A stretch of 16,799 nucleotides of DNA, from positions 1 through 16,799 of the forward strand of contig JAICMB010000014.1 of the NCBI GenBank assembly GCA_025929455.1, read 5' to 3'. This stretch comes from Bryobacteraceae bacterium. Lineage in GTDB: Bacteria > Acidobacteriota > Terriglobia > Bryobacterales > Bryobacteraceae. Below are positions 7,153-14,576 of the stretch, in pieces. The position numbers and the translations under genes were made by a program. The first letter of the stretch is position 1. The number at the start of each line of letters is the position of its first letter. The notes below the pieces were generated by a model that was given only the letters and a program-made list of their open reading frames with translations, ran no database searches and had not been told where the DNA came from.

Positions 7153-8394
7153 CTATGCCGAGTACGCGCGCCCGCGATGCTGGCCGATCAAAATCTGGAA
7201 GAGACGATGCCCGATCAACTCATGCACCGATAGCAAATCGCGATTCGCCGCCGCCACCGCCGCGGCATCGTGTGGGTCGGAAACCTTGCCGCCGCCCGCC
7301 TTGAGCGCGTCGGTCGCCTCTTTGATAATGGGATCCGAAAGGACGTCGCCCGCCATTTCCCACAGCGTGATGAAGCGGTCCACGGCCGTCGGGAAGCTCA
7401 CGGCGAACACGCCATGATTGCTCGTCGTGCGCGGCGGCTTGTAATCGAGGTTGAACGGACCGTTGTAGTTGTGGCTACGCAGCAGCACCAGTACGTTGAG
7501 CCAGTCGAGCGGGTTCACCAGCCCGACCGCGATATCCACGTCGTGCTTCAGCCGGTAGCCGTCATTGATGTCGAAGTGCCACAGCTTACCTGCCAGCAGC
7601 GCGCGCGCCAGCGCGGCCCGCGGAGCGCCGCCCCACATCAGCTCATGCAGGTACTCGGGGTTCAAACCCACCATTTCCGGATGCGTGAGTAGTCCGGATG
7701 CGATAAACGCCAGCATCGCGTCGCTGGTCGGCAGCAGAATCTCCGCCTGCGGCTCGAACGGCTTCGCTTCGAGGCAATGCTTCAGCGTCGGACGTCCGTG
7801 CTTCTTCGCGATCTGAATGTCGGCTTCGCACGCGGCGTTAAGACTATCGGCATACCAGCGTAGCGTCTGCATTTCATCAATCGCGCCCTGCGTGTAATAG
7901 CCGAGCGAGCCCGGCCAATACACCGCAAATTCCGCGCCCAACTCGTGCCCGATCCCGACGGTGTTGGACACGCGCCAGTTGGCGTATTCACGCACTTCCG
8001 GCGATTCCGCCGCCGGGCTCGCCGCCCACACCGCGTGGAAGAACGTTTCGGTCGTCACCATGGAGCACTTCAGCCCGTTCTCGTTCAGCGCGTTTTTGAT
8101 GCGCCCCACGATGCGCGCTTGCTCGTCCTTCCCCAGCGCGTCCGTCGGAATCACGTCCGTGTCGTGGGTACACCAGTACCCGATGCCGATCTTGGCGTAT
8201 TGCCGGATCACTTCCTCAAACGGCACCGGCTGCCGCGTCGGCGCATGAAACAACGCCTGACCTTCATAGGAGGCGGCCCACTGCGGACCGGTTATGTAGT
8301 ATTTCCGCCGCGTTTCCGGCGAGTAGGATCCGCCGCAGGCGGACATCAGTCTGTCGACGAGCGCTTGCTGCTGGTTGCGGGCTACAGGTGTCAT
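7153..8394 (-). CDS. xylA: Xylose isomerase
   Basis: The enzyme interconverts D-xylose and D-xylulose (and D-glucose/D-fructose) in the cytoplasm using two divalent metals. The 413-residue TIM barrel keeps the catalytic and metal residues expected from the family: His77 and Asp80 in THDTDVIP; Glu209 and Lys211 in LEAKPFEP; Glu247 and His250 in GLNPEYLHE; Asp275 in HFDIND; Asp285 and Asp287 in KHDVDI; and Asp317 in LDYKPPR. The YW-PGSLGYY segment is the counterpart of the usual WGGREG. The ATG at 8394 is the first plausible start, with no obvious ribosome binding site. It is divergent from greA across a 61-base gap. No xylulokinase or transporter gene lies beside it. Related sugar isomerases share the fold, but the metal-site set argues for xylose isomerase. 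Confidence 0.88.
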   Translation of the reverse strand: MTPVARNQQQALVDRLMSACGGSYSPETRRKYYITGPQWAASYEGQALFHAPTRQPVPFEEVIRQYAKIGIGYWCTHDTDVIPTDALGKDEQARIVGRIKNALNENGLKCSMVTTETFFHAVWAASPAAESPEVREYANWRVSNTVGIGHELGAEFAVYWPGSLGYYTQGAIDEMQTLRWYADSLNAACEADIQIAKKHGRPTLKHCLEAKPFEPQAEILLPTSDAMLAFIASGLLTHPEMVGLNPEYLHELMWGGAPRAALARALLAGKLWHFDINDGYRLKHDVDIAVGLVNPLDWLNVLVLLRSHNYNGPFNLDYKPPRTTSNHGVFAVSFPTAVDRFITLWEMAGDVLSDPIIKEATDALKAGGGKVSDPHDAAAVAAANRDLLSVHELIGHRLFQILIGQHRGRAYSA

Positions 8395-8405
8395 GGCGTA
8401 ATCAA

Positions 8406-8435
8406 ATGATACTGCGCCCGCTCCGACCTTATAAT
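8406..8435 (+). promoter_or_regulatory. Sigma-70-type promoter of greA
   Basis: A perfect TATAAT lies at 8430-8435. The hexamer ATGATA at 8406-8411 (four of six to TTGACA) is 18 bases upstream. Transcription would start near 8442, leaving a leader of about 14 bases before the greA ATG at 8456. No ribosome binding site is seen in that leader. Confidence 0.62.
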
Positions 8436-8455
8436 GAGGGTGTCAGCGGCCTTGC

Positions 8456-8932
8456 ATGGAAGAACTGAAGAGAAAACTGGAAGCGGAAATCGCGGCGCTC
8501 GAGACCGAGTTGCGCATCGAACTGCCGCGTGAAATTGCCCGGGCGCGCGCGCTCGGCGATCTCAGTGAAAACGCCGAGTACCATGCCGCCAAGGAGCGTC
8601 AGGGCGTCGTCAACGCGCGCCTCGGGCAGTTGAATGCGCGCTTGCGCGAAATCTCGATGATCGATACCAGCCGCATCCCCCATGATAAAGTGGGCCTCGG
8701 TTCGACAGTAGTGGTACTGGACCTCGACAAGGACGAGGAGGTCACTTATAAGCTGGTCACTAGCGAGGACGCCGACGTGCATCAGGGTCGCATCTCGACT
8801 AGTTCGCCGATCGGCCGGGGGCTCGTCGGCAAGAAGGCCGGGGACACCGCGCGCATTCAGATCCCCGGCGGAACCAAGGAATTGGAGATCCTGCGGCTCA
8901 CCACAATTCACGATGACAATGCGGCACACTAG
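8456..8932 (+). CDS. greA: Transcription elongation factor GreA
   Basis: GreA enters the RNA polymerase secondary channel and stimulates cleavage of backtracked RNA. The 158-residue protein has the N-terminal antiparallel coiled coil (about 1-72) with the signature LGDLSENAEYHAAKERQG. Its tip acids Asp35 and Glu38 are those that act at the polymerase active site. The C-terminal FKBP-like domain (about 78-152) includes ISTSSPIGRGLVGKKAGD. The length is typical of the family, with a slightly short N-terminus and a few extra residues at the C-terminus. The ATG at 8456 is fixed by the promoter just upstream. The following phosphatidyltransferase starts 45 bases after the stop, so the two may be co-transcribed. 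Confidence 0.93.
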   Translation: MEELKRKLEAEIAALETELRIELPREIARARALGDLSENAEYHAAKERQGVVNARLGQLNARLREISMIDTSRIPHDKVGLGSTVVVLDLDKDEEVTYKLVTSEDADVHQGRISTSSPIGRGLVGKKAGDTARIQIPGGTKELEILRLTTIHDDNAAH

Positions 8933-8977
8933 CGGGCCCGTCCGGGTTCGCTTCGTCGTAAAATCGGTAGGATTGCC

Positions 8978-9610
8978 ATGACCGCCACTCGCGCCATCGG
9001 CGTTGCTTTTGGGAATTTGATCCGGCTCATCGTGCGAGGGCTCGCGCTCTCGCATATTCACCCGAACGTACTTACGTTCATGGGTCTGGTCGTGAATATC
9101 GTCGCGGCGTTCCTACTCGCCGCGGGCCAGTTCCGCACGGCGGGCATTGTCATGATTTGCGCGGGTCTGTTCGACATGGTCGACGGCCGCGTCGCGCGCG
9201 CGACCAATCAAGTAACGCGTTTTGGCGGCTTTTTCGATTCCGTGCTGGACCGCTATTCCGACCTCGCGCTGCTAACGGGCTTGCTGGTGTATTACGGCTC
9301 CATCAACCGGCCGTTTTACGTGGTCCTGACCGCAATTGTGATGACCGGGAGCGTGATGGTGAGCTACACCCGCGCGCGGGCAGAGAACATCATTCCAAGC
9401 TGCAAGGTAGGCTTCATGGAGCGGCCGGAGCGCTTCGTACTGCTGTTCATAGGCGCACTGTTCGACCGCATGGCGCCGGTGCTGTGGGTGATCGCGGTGC
9501 TGGCGAACATCACGGTGATCACGCGAATGGTGTTCACCTATCACGAAACCAAGCGCCTTGAAGACGCGCAACTGCGCGCCGCGCCGGCCAAAACGCACCA
9601 GATTTCGTAA
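8978..9610 (+). CDS. CDP-alcohol phosphatidyltransferase, possibly phosphoinositol-type
   Basis: This integral membrane enzyme moves a phosphatidyl group from a CDP-lipid to an alcohol. The family signature DxxDGxxARx8Gx3Dx3D is perfect, running from Asp66 to Asp91 (DMVDGRVAR, then G83, D87 and D91). Several hydrophobic helices cover the 210 residues, with candidates near 32-50, 53-66, 96-108, 113-130 and 152-186. The segment SYTRARAE, then VGFMERPERF (about 129-153), resembles the basic headgroup loop of archaetidylinositol/phosphatidylinositol-phosphate synthases rather than glycerol-phosphate enzymes. The acceptor is therefore open: inositol phosphate is suggested but not proven. A GTAGGA five bases before the ATG supports the start. 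It follows greA and ends just before a palindromic repeat. Confidence 0.85.
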   Translation: MTATRAIGVAFGNLIRLIVRGLALSHIHPNVLTFMGLVVNIVAAFLLAAGQFRTAGIVMICAGLFDMVDGRVARATNQVTRFGGFFDSVLDRYSDLALLTGLLVYYGSINRPFYVVLTAIVMTGSVMVSYTRARAENIIPSCKVGFMERPERFVLLFIGALFDRMAPVLWVIAVLANITVITRMVFTYHETKRLEDAQLRAAPAKTHQIS

Positions 9611-9627
9611 CGCGCGACGGGAAGTCA

Positions 9628-9780
9628 GTGGGGCGGCCGGTTTAGCCGGCTGCCCTTGACCGTGCACGCGTGATCCCGAGCAGGCGGCACAAATCGACCG
9701 AAAGCACCATGCGGTTGGATCTTTTGCCGACGAGGCCGATTTAACAATCGGCCGCAGGTTGACATGTCAACCTGCCCCAC
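9628..9780. repeat. Palindrome-rich intergenic repeat element
   Basis: The element is bounded by GTGGGGC (9628-9634) and its reverse complement GCCCCAC (9774-9780). Inside lie three hairpins. At 9631-9655, GGGCGGCCGG pairs with CCGGCTGCCC across TTTAG, with one G-T. At 9734-9753, GGCCGATT pairs with AATCGGCC across TAAC. At 9754-9775 there is a perfect 22-base palindrome centred on ACATGT. The inner 78 bases have no convincing ORF. It separates the converging phosphatidyltransferase and TMEM175-like genes. The bounded, modular form suggests a dispersed palindromic element that may end transcription from both sides. Copy number cannot be seen from one window. Confidence 0.78.
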
Positions 9781-9793
9781 GGCGCTGTACGCG

Positions 9794-10366
9794 CTAGGTT
9801 AGCGCACGTTCAATGCGCCGGTCGGGGATCAGCCACATGATCGCCACAATCACGTAGCCGGCGCACGCGATCCACGGCTGCAGGAATGCGAGCGGAATTG
9901 CCACGGCATAAATAACGATTGAGATTTCGCCTTTCCTGTCTTTACCAATGGACCTTGCCAAAGTTGAGTCTTGCCCGTGAAGCCTGATAAGTGTTCGTGT
10001 AAGGACGAAGTAAGCGACAGCAGCTAACAGCAGGACAATTCCGTACAACGCCGCCGGCCAAGCGCTCAGTTGATTCTCTCCCAACCATGCGGTTGTGAAT
10101 GGAACGAGCGATAGCCAGAACAACAGGTGCAAGTTGGCCCACAGAGTTGCACCGTTTACGTGTTGAGTCGCGTGAAGCAGGTGATGGTGGTTGTTCCAGT
10201 AAATGGCGATGTAAGCGAAACTCAGAACATAGCTCAAGAAAACTGGAACGAGTGGCCGCATGGCAGCGAGGCGAGTCCCATGCGGGGATTTCATTTCCAG
10301 CACCATAACCGTGATGATGACGGCGAGCACTCCGTCGCTAAAGGCTTCCATGCGTCCTTTGTTCAT
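9794..10366 (-). CDS. TMEM175/DUF1211-family potassium channel-like membrane protein
   Basis: The N-terminus carries the hallmark RxxxFSDGVxAVxxT (Arg5, then FSDGV at 9-13) that opens transmembrane helix 1 in bacterial TMEM175 channels. The 190 residues contain about six hydrophobic segments, near 9-24, 38-56, 75-93, 103-122, 149-163 and 166-182. This matches one six-helix unit; bacterial proteins of this family assemble as tetramers and pass K+ with low selectivity. The His-rich NNHHHLLHA after helix 2 is also usual for the family. The ATG at 10366 keeps the conserved Arg, so the internal Met6 is rejected. It starts 45 bases after the small membrane-protein gene and may end that operon. A physiological role here is unknown. 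Confidence 0.82.
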   Translation of the reverse strand: MNKGRMEAFSDGVLAVIITVMVLEMKSPHGTRLAAMRPLVPVFLSYVLSFAYIAIYWNNHHHLLHATQHVNGATLWANLHLLFWLSLVPFTTAWLGENQLSAWPAALYGIVLLLAAVAYFVLTRTLIRLHGQDSTLARSIGKDRKGEISIVIYAVAIPLAFLQPWIACAGYVIVAIMWLIPDRRIERALT

Positions 10367-10411
10367 GGCTGAGGCGGGGTTGGCGTGTTCGAGCGGGTAC
10401 GATGGCCGCCG

Positions 10412-10783
10412 CTATCCCGCGCGCGGCCGGAAATGTAAATCCACCGCGTACACCGGCAGAGCAACGTGTACTACGTATAGCGCTTCTACATGCACAGCGC
10501 CGGCGTCCGTGCGTGTAACGTGCACGTCCGCGCCGTGCAGCGGCACTCCGAGGCGGGCGGCCTCATTCACCACCATCGCGCGCACGACATCGGGGGCCCG
10601 CGACGCCGTCGCCGGGTCGTCAGCGACAGCCGAAACATAGCGCTGTAGTTTCCAATTTGTAATGTAAGGAGGCGCGAGCAGCGCTGCGATCGCTACCAGA
10701 GCCGCCAGCACCAGCACGCCCAGTGCGACGCGAATCCGCGCCAGCGGTTTAGCGGTCTGTGTGGTTGCTCTCGAGGGACTCAA
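10412..10783 (-). CDS. Small single-pass membrane protein of unknown function
   Basis: The frame gives 123 residues from a TTG at 10783. This start is chosen because GGAAAG lies just upstream and no ATG or better GTG precedes the membrane helix. One helix spans about 18-37, followed by PPYITNWKLQRYV and a soluble extracytoplasmic domain. The segment VVNEAARLGVPLHGADVHV, then beta strands with alternating hydrophobic residues, resembles small acidobacterial DUF4845-like proteins; that likeness is from memory and weak. It overlaps the upstream gene by 35 bases, so the two are very likely translated together and may interact. Confidence 0.62.
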   Translation of the reverse strand: MSPSRATTQTAKPLARIRVALGVLVLAALVAIAALLAPPYITNWKLQRYVSAVADDPATASRAPDVVRAMVVNEAARLGVPLHGADVHVTRTDAGAVHVEALYVVHVALPVYAVDLHFRPRAG

Positions 10784-11195
10784 GCTCTTTCCACATGTCT
10801 TTGTGCGGCTCCCAATCCGGGCGCTCCGGACCGGTCAGCTCCACCTGCGGCACATGCAGCGTGCCGTGGCCGTAAACACAAATGTACTCCGTCTGCGGCC
10901 GGCCGAACAGCAGCATGTTGGCCCACGAGCCTCTCGCGATAGGCATGCGAAGGCGCCGCAAGCAGGTACGGCAGCGCGTGCGCTGGTCCCACACGATGAC
11001 GTACAGAATCCCCGCTCCGATCAGCCAGAACACCATCATCGCGGTTGTGTACCAGAGATCGTGTGCGAACAGATCCTGCTGCGAGTAGAAGATCCCGTCG
11101 CGGCGCGGGAAGGCGGACTGGATCGCGCGGAACAGCCCGTACATGAACAGCGCCGCTATAGCCAGCTTCGCCGTCAGCCAGCCCCAGTACCTCAT
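10749..11195 (-). CDS. Two-pass membrane protein with a possible CCCH zinc site
   Basis: The 148 residues have hydrophobic helices at about 8-25 and 51-69 and then a hydrophilic C-terminal domain. That domain holds Cys75 and Cys78 (CRTC), and Cys106 and His110 (CVYGH), forming CX2C...CX3H, a plausible zinc or metal site. The segment between them (GSWANMLLFGRPQTEY) is followed by a Trp/Glu/Pro-rich tail. The family is not recognised with certainty. The ATG at 11195 is the first in frame after the upstream gene's stop. The gene overlaps the next small membrane-protein gene, implying a joint function. Confidence 0.65.
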   Translation of the reverse strand: MRYWGWLTAKLAIAALFMYGLFRAIQSAFPRRDGIFYSQQDLFAHDLWYTTAMMVFWLIGAGILYVIVWDQRTRCRTCLRRLRMPIARGSWANMLLFGRPQTEYICVYGHGTLHVPQVELTGPERPDWEPHKDMWKELESLESNHTDR

Positions 11196-11248
11196 ATCGT
11201 ATTTGACTCACCCAGGCGATACAAAGTTCCGCACTTCGGCGAGCGGCG

Positions 11249-12415
11249 CTACGCCTGTGCAGCGTCGAGAGTTACGGATTTTCCGGCCCGATAAGCGAGG
11301 TTCGCCAGGTGCCCGGGACGGGCGGCCGCAACGCCGGTTTCGACCGGCGCATTGGGCTGTTTACGGCTCCGCACGCATTCTAAGAAATTGCGCATATGCG
11401 CGACGGTGCCGTCGTCCTTCGATGGAATTTCCGTCTCGGGACCGCCGAAGCGGTTGCCTTCGCGATACAGGCGCAGACTGTGACGGTTCAGTTTGATAGT
11501 CGCTTCCGTGCCCCGGAACTCCAGACCGCCGTCGTCTACCGACGAGATCATGGTGCCGTCGTAGGAGGCGATCCAGTTCGGGTACTGCACCGCCGCGTCC
11601 AATGTATCCGGGCAGTCGCGCTGCTTAAAAACGTATTTGTTGCCCATCATGATGGCGCTTTGCGGCGTGTCCGACTGCATGGCCCACTGCGCGACGTCGA
11701 TCCAGTGCGTGAAAAGGTCCGTCATCGCGCCGCCGCCGAAATCCCAATACCAACGCCATACATAGAAGCGGTCCTGATCGAACGGCTGCTCCGGCGCGGA
11801 CCCCAGCCAGCGTTTCCAGTCGAGCTTCGAGGCGTCCACTTCGCGAGCCGGGCCGTGCGGCTGATAGTTCTGGAACCAGTAGGTGCGGACCTGCGTCACC
11901 TGACCGATCTTGCCTGAGAAAACCATTTCCGCGGCGGTTTGGAAATGCTCCCAACTGCGCTGCTGCATGCCGCACTGCACGATGCGATCGGTCGCGCGTA
12001 CGGCTTTGATCAGCGCGGGCCCTTGTTCAAGGTTGTGCGTGACCGGCTTCTCGACATACACGTCTTTGCCCGCCGCCACGGCGTCGCTCGCGATCTTCAC
12101 ATGCCAGTGATCGGGCGCGGCGATTACGACCGCGTCGATATCTTTGTTGTCGAGAATCTCGCGGTAGTCAACATGCTGCGAGGCGTTGGTTCCGAACTGA
12201 TCCGCCGCCTGCGCGCGCCGCGGCGCGTAAACGTCGCAGACCGCCACCAGGTCCGCCATGTCGGCCAGTTTCAGGCAGTGCAGCAGTTCACGGCTGCGCC
12301 CGCCGGTCCCGATCGCGCCCACGCGAATGCGGTCGTTCGCGCCCAGAATGCGTTTTTGCGAAAGCGCCGTGAGCGTCGCGGCGGACGCCAGAAATTCGCG
12401 CCGGTTGTGCAACAT
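11249..12415 (-). CDS. Tat-exported Gfo/Idh/MocA-family oxidoreductase
   Basis: This is an NAD(P)-dependent sugar or cyclitol dehydrogenase-type protein. The ATG at 12415 gives 388 residues and places the twin-arginine motif NRREFLASAA at the N-terminus. The longer frame from 12619 would add 68 residues without domain character and is rejected. The Rossmann fold starts RVGAIGTGGRSREL (about 31-44). DAVVIAAPDHWHVK and the family signature VEKPVTH (Glu122-Lys-Pro) follow, and then the beta-sheet C-terminal domain. Planctomycetes and acidobacteria often have such Tat-exported copies, thought to act on sugars in the periplasm with pre-bound cofactor. The substrate is unknown. The gap to the methyltransferase holds a stem-loop. 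Confidence 0.85.
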   Translation of the reverse strand: MLHNRREFLASAATLTALSQKRILGANDRIRVGAIGTGGRSRELLHCLKLADMADLVAVCDVYAPRRAQAADQFGTNASQHVDYREILDNKDIDAVVIAAPDHWHVKIASDAVAAGKDVYVEKPVTHNLEQGPALIKAVRATDRIVQCGMQQRSWEHFQTAAEMVFSGKIGQVTQVRTYWFQNYQPHGPAREVDASKLDWKRWLGSAPEQPFDQDRFYVWRWYWDFGGGAMTDLFTHWIDVAQWAMQSDTPQSAIMMGNKYVFKQRDCPDTLDAAVQYPNWIASYDGTMISSVDDGGLEFRGTEATIKLNRHSLRLYREGNRFGGPETEIPSKDDGTVAHMRNFLECVRSRKQPNAPVETGVAAARPGHLANLAYRAGKSVTLDAAQA

Positions 12416-12486
12416 ATCGGAATTATCATAGCCGAAGCCGTCGTGGCCCGCGCAAAATCTGCCCCATTCCGCCTGTGAATGCGTGT

Positions 12487-12517
12487 GGCGCTGTTCGGCG
12501 ATACGCCGGCCAGCGCC
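12487..12517. terminator. Stem-loop after the methyltransferase gene
   Basis: GGCGCTG (12487-12493) pairs with CAGCGCC (12511-12517), and CGGCG pairs with CGCCG inside it around an ATA loop. The structure lies 22 bases after the methyltransferase stop on the minus strand and 70 bases before the oxidoreductase ATG. There is no T-run on either side, so it is not a classical intrinsic terminator. It could stabilise RNA or slow polymerase between the two genes. Confidence 0.4.
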
Positions 12518-12539
12518 GCATTGAAACACGTTACTGGCA

Positions 12540-13613
12540 TCACGGCCGGGCTTCGTACACGATATTGAACGGTGTCTCCGTAGCTCTGCGGAACTGCTTG
12601 AATCCGGCCGCGGTGACAACTTCGCGTATACGCGACTCGCCGGCCTGCGCGCCTAAGCACAAGCCGACCTCCTGGGATCGCGAGCACGGCGTACACAGCA
12701 GCGTTGAAAACGAATAATAGACGCGCCCCACCGGATTCAAGTTGTCTTTCAGACGGTCGTTAGCAAACGGCTCTACGATCATCCAGGCGCCATCTCTTGC
12801 CAGTGCTTGACGCACGTGCGCGGCCCCTCCGACAGGGTCGCCCATGTCGTGCAAGCAATCGAAAACCGCTATGAAATCGTATCCCGTGCCAGGAAAGTCC
12901 TTGGCCGTGGCCACCTCAAACGTTACGCGGTCGTCGAGACCGGCACGACGGGCGGATTCGCGCGCGGCTTCAATCGACTTCTGGTGATAGTCGAATCCGA
13001 AAAATCGAGAGTTCGGAAATGCGTTCGCCATCAATAGCGTTGATGCGCCCTTTCCGCATCCGACGTCGGCCACTCGCGCTCCCGCCTCGAGCTTGTCCTT
13101 AATACCGTTCAGCGCCGGAATCCATGAACTCACCAGATTGGCGGCGTATCCGGGGCGGAAAAACTTTTCGCATCCATGGAAAACGCTGTCGTCATGTTCA
13201 TGCCAACCCATGCCCGCGCCGGTGCGAAACGATTCCGCGATGCGGGGGACCGCCGCAAGCGAGCCCAGGGCCAGCTCGAATGCTCCGGGCAGGTAGGCGG
13301 GGCTGTCTTCGCAGGCGAGCGAGAAGGCCTGTTCTGGGCTAAGGCTGAACTCATCGCTAGCGTCATTATAATTGACGTATCCGCCGGCAGCTTGGGAGGC
13401 GAGCCACTCACGCACATAGCGCTCGTCCGTTCCCGTTTTCGCAGCCAGTTGACGCGAAGTTAGCGGTCCACCGGAGAGGGCCTTGTACAATCCTAGCCGG
13501 TCTCCGATGACAACCATTCCGGCATGAACTGCCGCACCGAGATCAGTCACAAATTGCCCGATAAATTCGTTCAGCTTATTCATATCGAGAGCTGAAGCTT
13601 GTGCCGTACTCAT
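12540..13613 (-). CDS. Rv2258c-like class I SAM-dependent methyltransferase
   Basis: The 357-residue protein combines an N-terminal winged-helix dimerisation domain (about 20-95; GLYKALSGGPLTSRQLAAKT followed by the recognition-like helix ERYVREWL) with a Rossmann methyltransferase domain (about 175-357). SAM motif I is VADVGCGKGAS (181-191), motif II is FFGFDYH (204-210), and VFDCLHDMGDP (250-260) is the motif IV region. A Cys-containing loop (LLCTPCSRSQ) follows. This is the layout of mycobacterial Rv2258c and related small-molecule O-methyltransferases; the substrate is unknown. The ATG at 13613 is preceded by AAAGGA at a rather long distance (about 12 bases). It follows the secreted-protein gene by 70 bases on the same strand. 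Confidence 0.82.
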   Translation of the reverse strand: MSTAQASALDMNKLNEFIGQFVTDLGAAVHAGMVVIGDRLGLYKALSGGPLTSRQLAAKTGTDERYVREWLASQAAGGYVNYNDASDEFSLSPEQAFSLACEDSPAYLPGAFELALGSLAAVPRIAESFRTGAGMGWHEHDDSVFHGCEKFFRPGYAANLVSSWIPALNGIKDKLEAGARVADVGCGKGASTLLMANAFPNSRFFGFDYHQKSIEAARESARRAGLDDRVTFEVATAKDFPGTGYDFIAVFDCLHDMGDPVGGAAHVRQALARDGAWMIVEPFANDRLKDNLNPVGRVYYSFSTLLCTPCSRSQEVGLCLGAQAGESRIREVVTAAGFKQFRRATETPFNIVYEARP

Positions 13614-13683
13614 AGCAGTAATATCCTTTCCAAATCATCGAATCTGATTTCAAGGCATCATGGCCAAGGCTATGACGCCGGTG

Positions 13684-14319
13684 TCACTGGTTCTGACCCC
13701 CATCGAACGCCTCGCACGAGACGTTTGGATGCCAGTTAACGAATGAGCCGCTGGGATTGCTCTTCCATGCCCAGACATGGAGTGTGTAGAACGCCGGGAG
13801 ACCGAACCGGTTCGGGCTGGCGAACAAATGATAGCGCTGTCCCATGAGCTGCGGCGGGCCCGAGTGTTTCGCATCCCATGGACCGGCGAGAACCAGATAG
13901 TCCGCGCCGATCAGGCGGCGCCCTCCGCCAGGCGTGGGTTCGTAAATGACGATCTGCGGGTGGGCCGCATCGATCGCGCCGGCATTCACCAGTGCGCCGT
14001 TCACATAGTGCAGCCCCATGGCTCCGGCATCGGGGCCGGTCACGCAACCGAATTGAAGAACATATCCCTCCGCCTCAGCGACGGCGACATCTTTGAAACG
14101 CTCGGTCGCGTCGCGAACGGCTTTGATCAGCGGGCTTTGGGTGCCCGCGCGCCCGGGCGCCTGGTCCCGGTGCATTATTGCGGAGTCGGAATGCGCATCT
14201 TGCGCCGGTGCGGCCGGCGCGGCGATGGTCATCAGAGCGAGCGCGACCGTCGAAACGAGTAAACACTTTGTGGATCGGGTCGTATCCTTCGCGATTGCGT
14301 AAAATTTGCATGTACTCAT
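13684..14319 (-). CDS. Secreted protein of unknown function
   Basis: The 211-residue protein has a signal peptide with a core at about 19-33 and likely cleavage after APAAPAQ near residue 40. The start is well supported by AAGGGAGA (14334-14327) seven bases before the ATG. The mature part has a helix (LIKAVRDATERFKDVAVAEAEG) and then a rigid, aromatic-rich domain: FGCVTGPDAGAMGLHYVN, IVIYEPTPGG, GADYLVLAGPWD, and FGLPAFYTLHVWAWKSNPSG with FVNWHPNVSCEAF at the C-terminus. Cys92 and Cys202 could form a disulfide. The many conserved-looking His, Asp and Trp residues suggest metal or ligand binding, but no known enzyme family is recognised. It is divergent from the large winged-helix regulator, which may control it. 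Confidence 0.75.
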   Translation of the reverse strand: MSTCKFYAIAKDTTRSTKCLLVSTVALALMTIAAPAAPAQDAHSDSAIMHRDQAPGRAGTQSPLIKAVRDATERFKDVAVAEAEGYVLQFGCVTGPDAGAMGLHYVNGALVNAGAIDAAHPQIVIYEPTPGGGRRLIGADYLVLAGPWDAKHSGPPQLMGQRYHLFASPNRFGLPAFYTLHVWAWKSNPSGSFVNWHPNVSCEAFDGGQNQ

Positions 14320-14394
14320 GTATTGGTCTCCCTTAGCGGACGGCGCTGCACAGCGGCCGTAGCCGCCTCAATCCTGTCCCGCGCAGACATGTTC

Positions 14395-14403
14395 TGCTAG
14401 AAT
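14395..14403 (+). promoter_or_regulatory. Extended -10 promoter candidate for the STAND regulator
   Basis: TGCTAGAAT is an extended -10 (TGn then TAGAAT, five of six to TATAAT). A -35 candidate 18 bases upstream (CTGTCC at 14374-14379) matches only half the consensus, as can happen with extended -10 promoters. The start site would be near 14410, giving a leader of about 167 bases. A small hairpin (GCGGC/GCCGC, 14353-14366) lies upstream, between the two divergent genes. Apart from these, the 257-base gap shows no ORF or RNA gene. Confidence 0.45.
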
Positions 14404-14576
14404 GCGCGGGTATAAGCTTTGCTTAGCCTGCTCCTACGGACAGCGAAGGCGTTGAGCACTCGTCCAGCATTTGAAAAATAACCCGCATCGACCCGCCGAG
14501 TAACGAAGGAACGCCAAAGGAATTCCGAAACTTGAAAATGCGAACTACCTGACGCTGCTGAACCCAGAGAGAGCAT

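Noticed and set aside
8429..9061. Minus-strand open frame (210 codons) covering greA
   Set aside because: GreA has its full signature and a promoter on the plus strand; the antisense product has no recognisable domain.
11196..11240. TTGTAT-17-TACGAT promoter-like boxes before the CX2C membrane-protein gene
   Set aside because: The -10 would sit one base before the ATG, so transcription would start inside the gene.
12416..12619. N-terminal extension of the oxidoreductase to 12619
   Set aside because: It would overlap the methyltransferase 3' end and bury the twin-arginine signal that starts at 12415.
13673..13686. Short imperfect palindrome TGACGCCGGTGTCA at the end of the secreted-protein gene
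   Set aside because: It is only 14 bases with a mismatch, overlaps the stop codon and has no T-run; likely chance.
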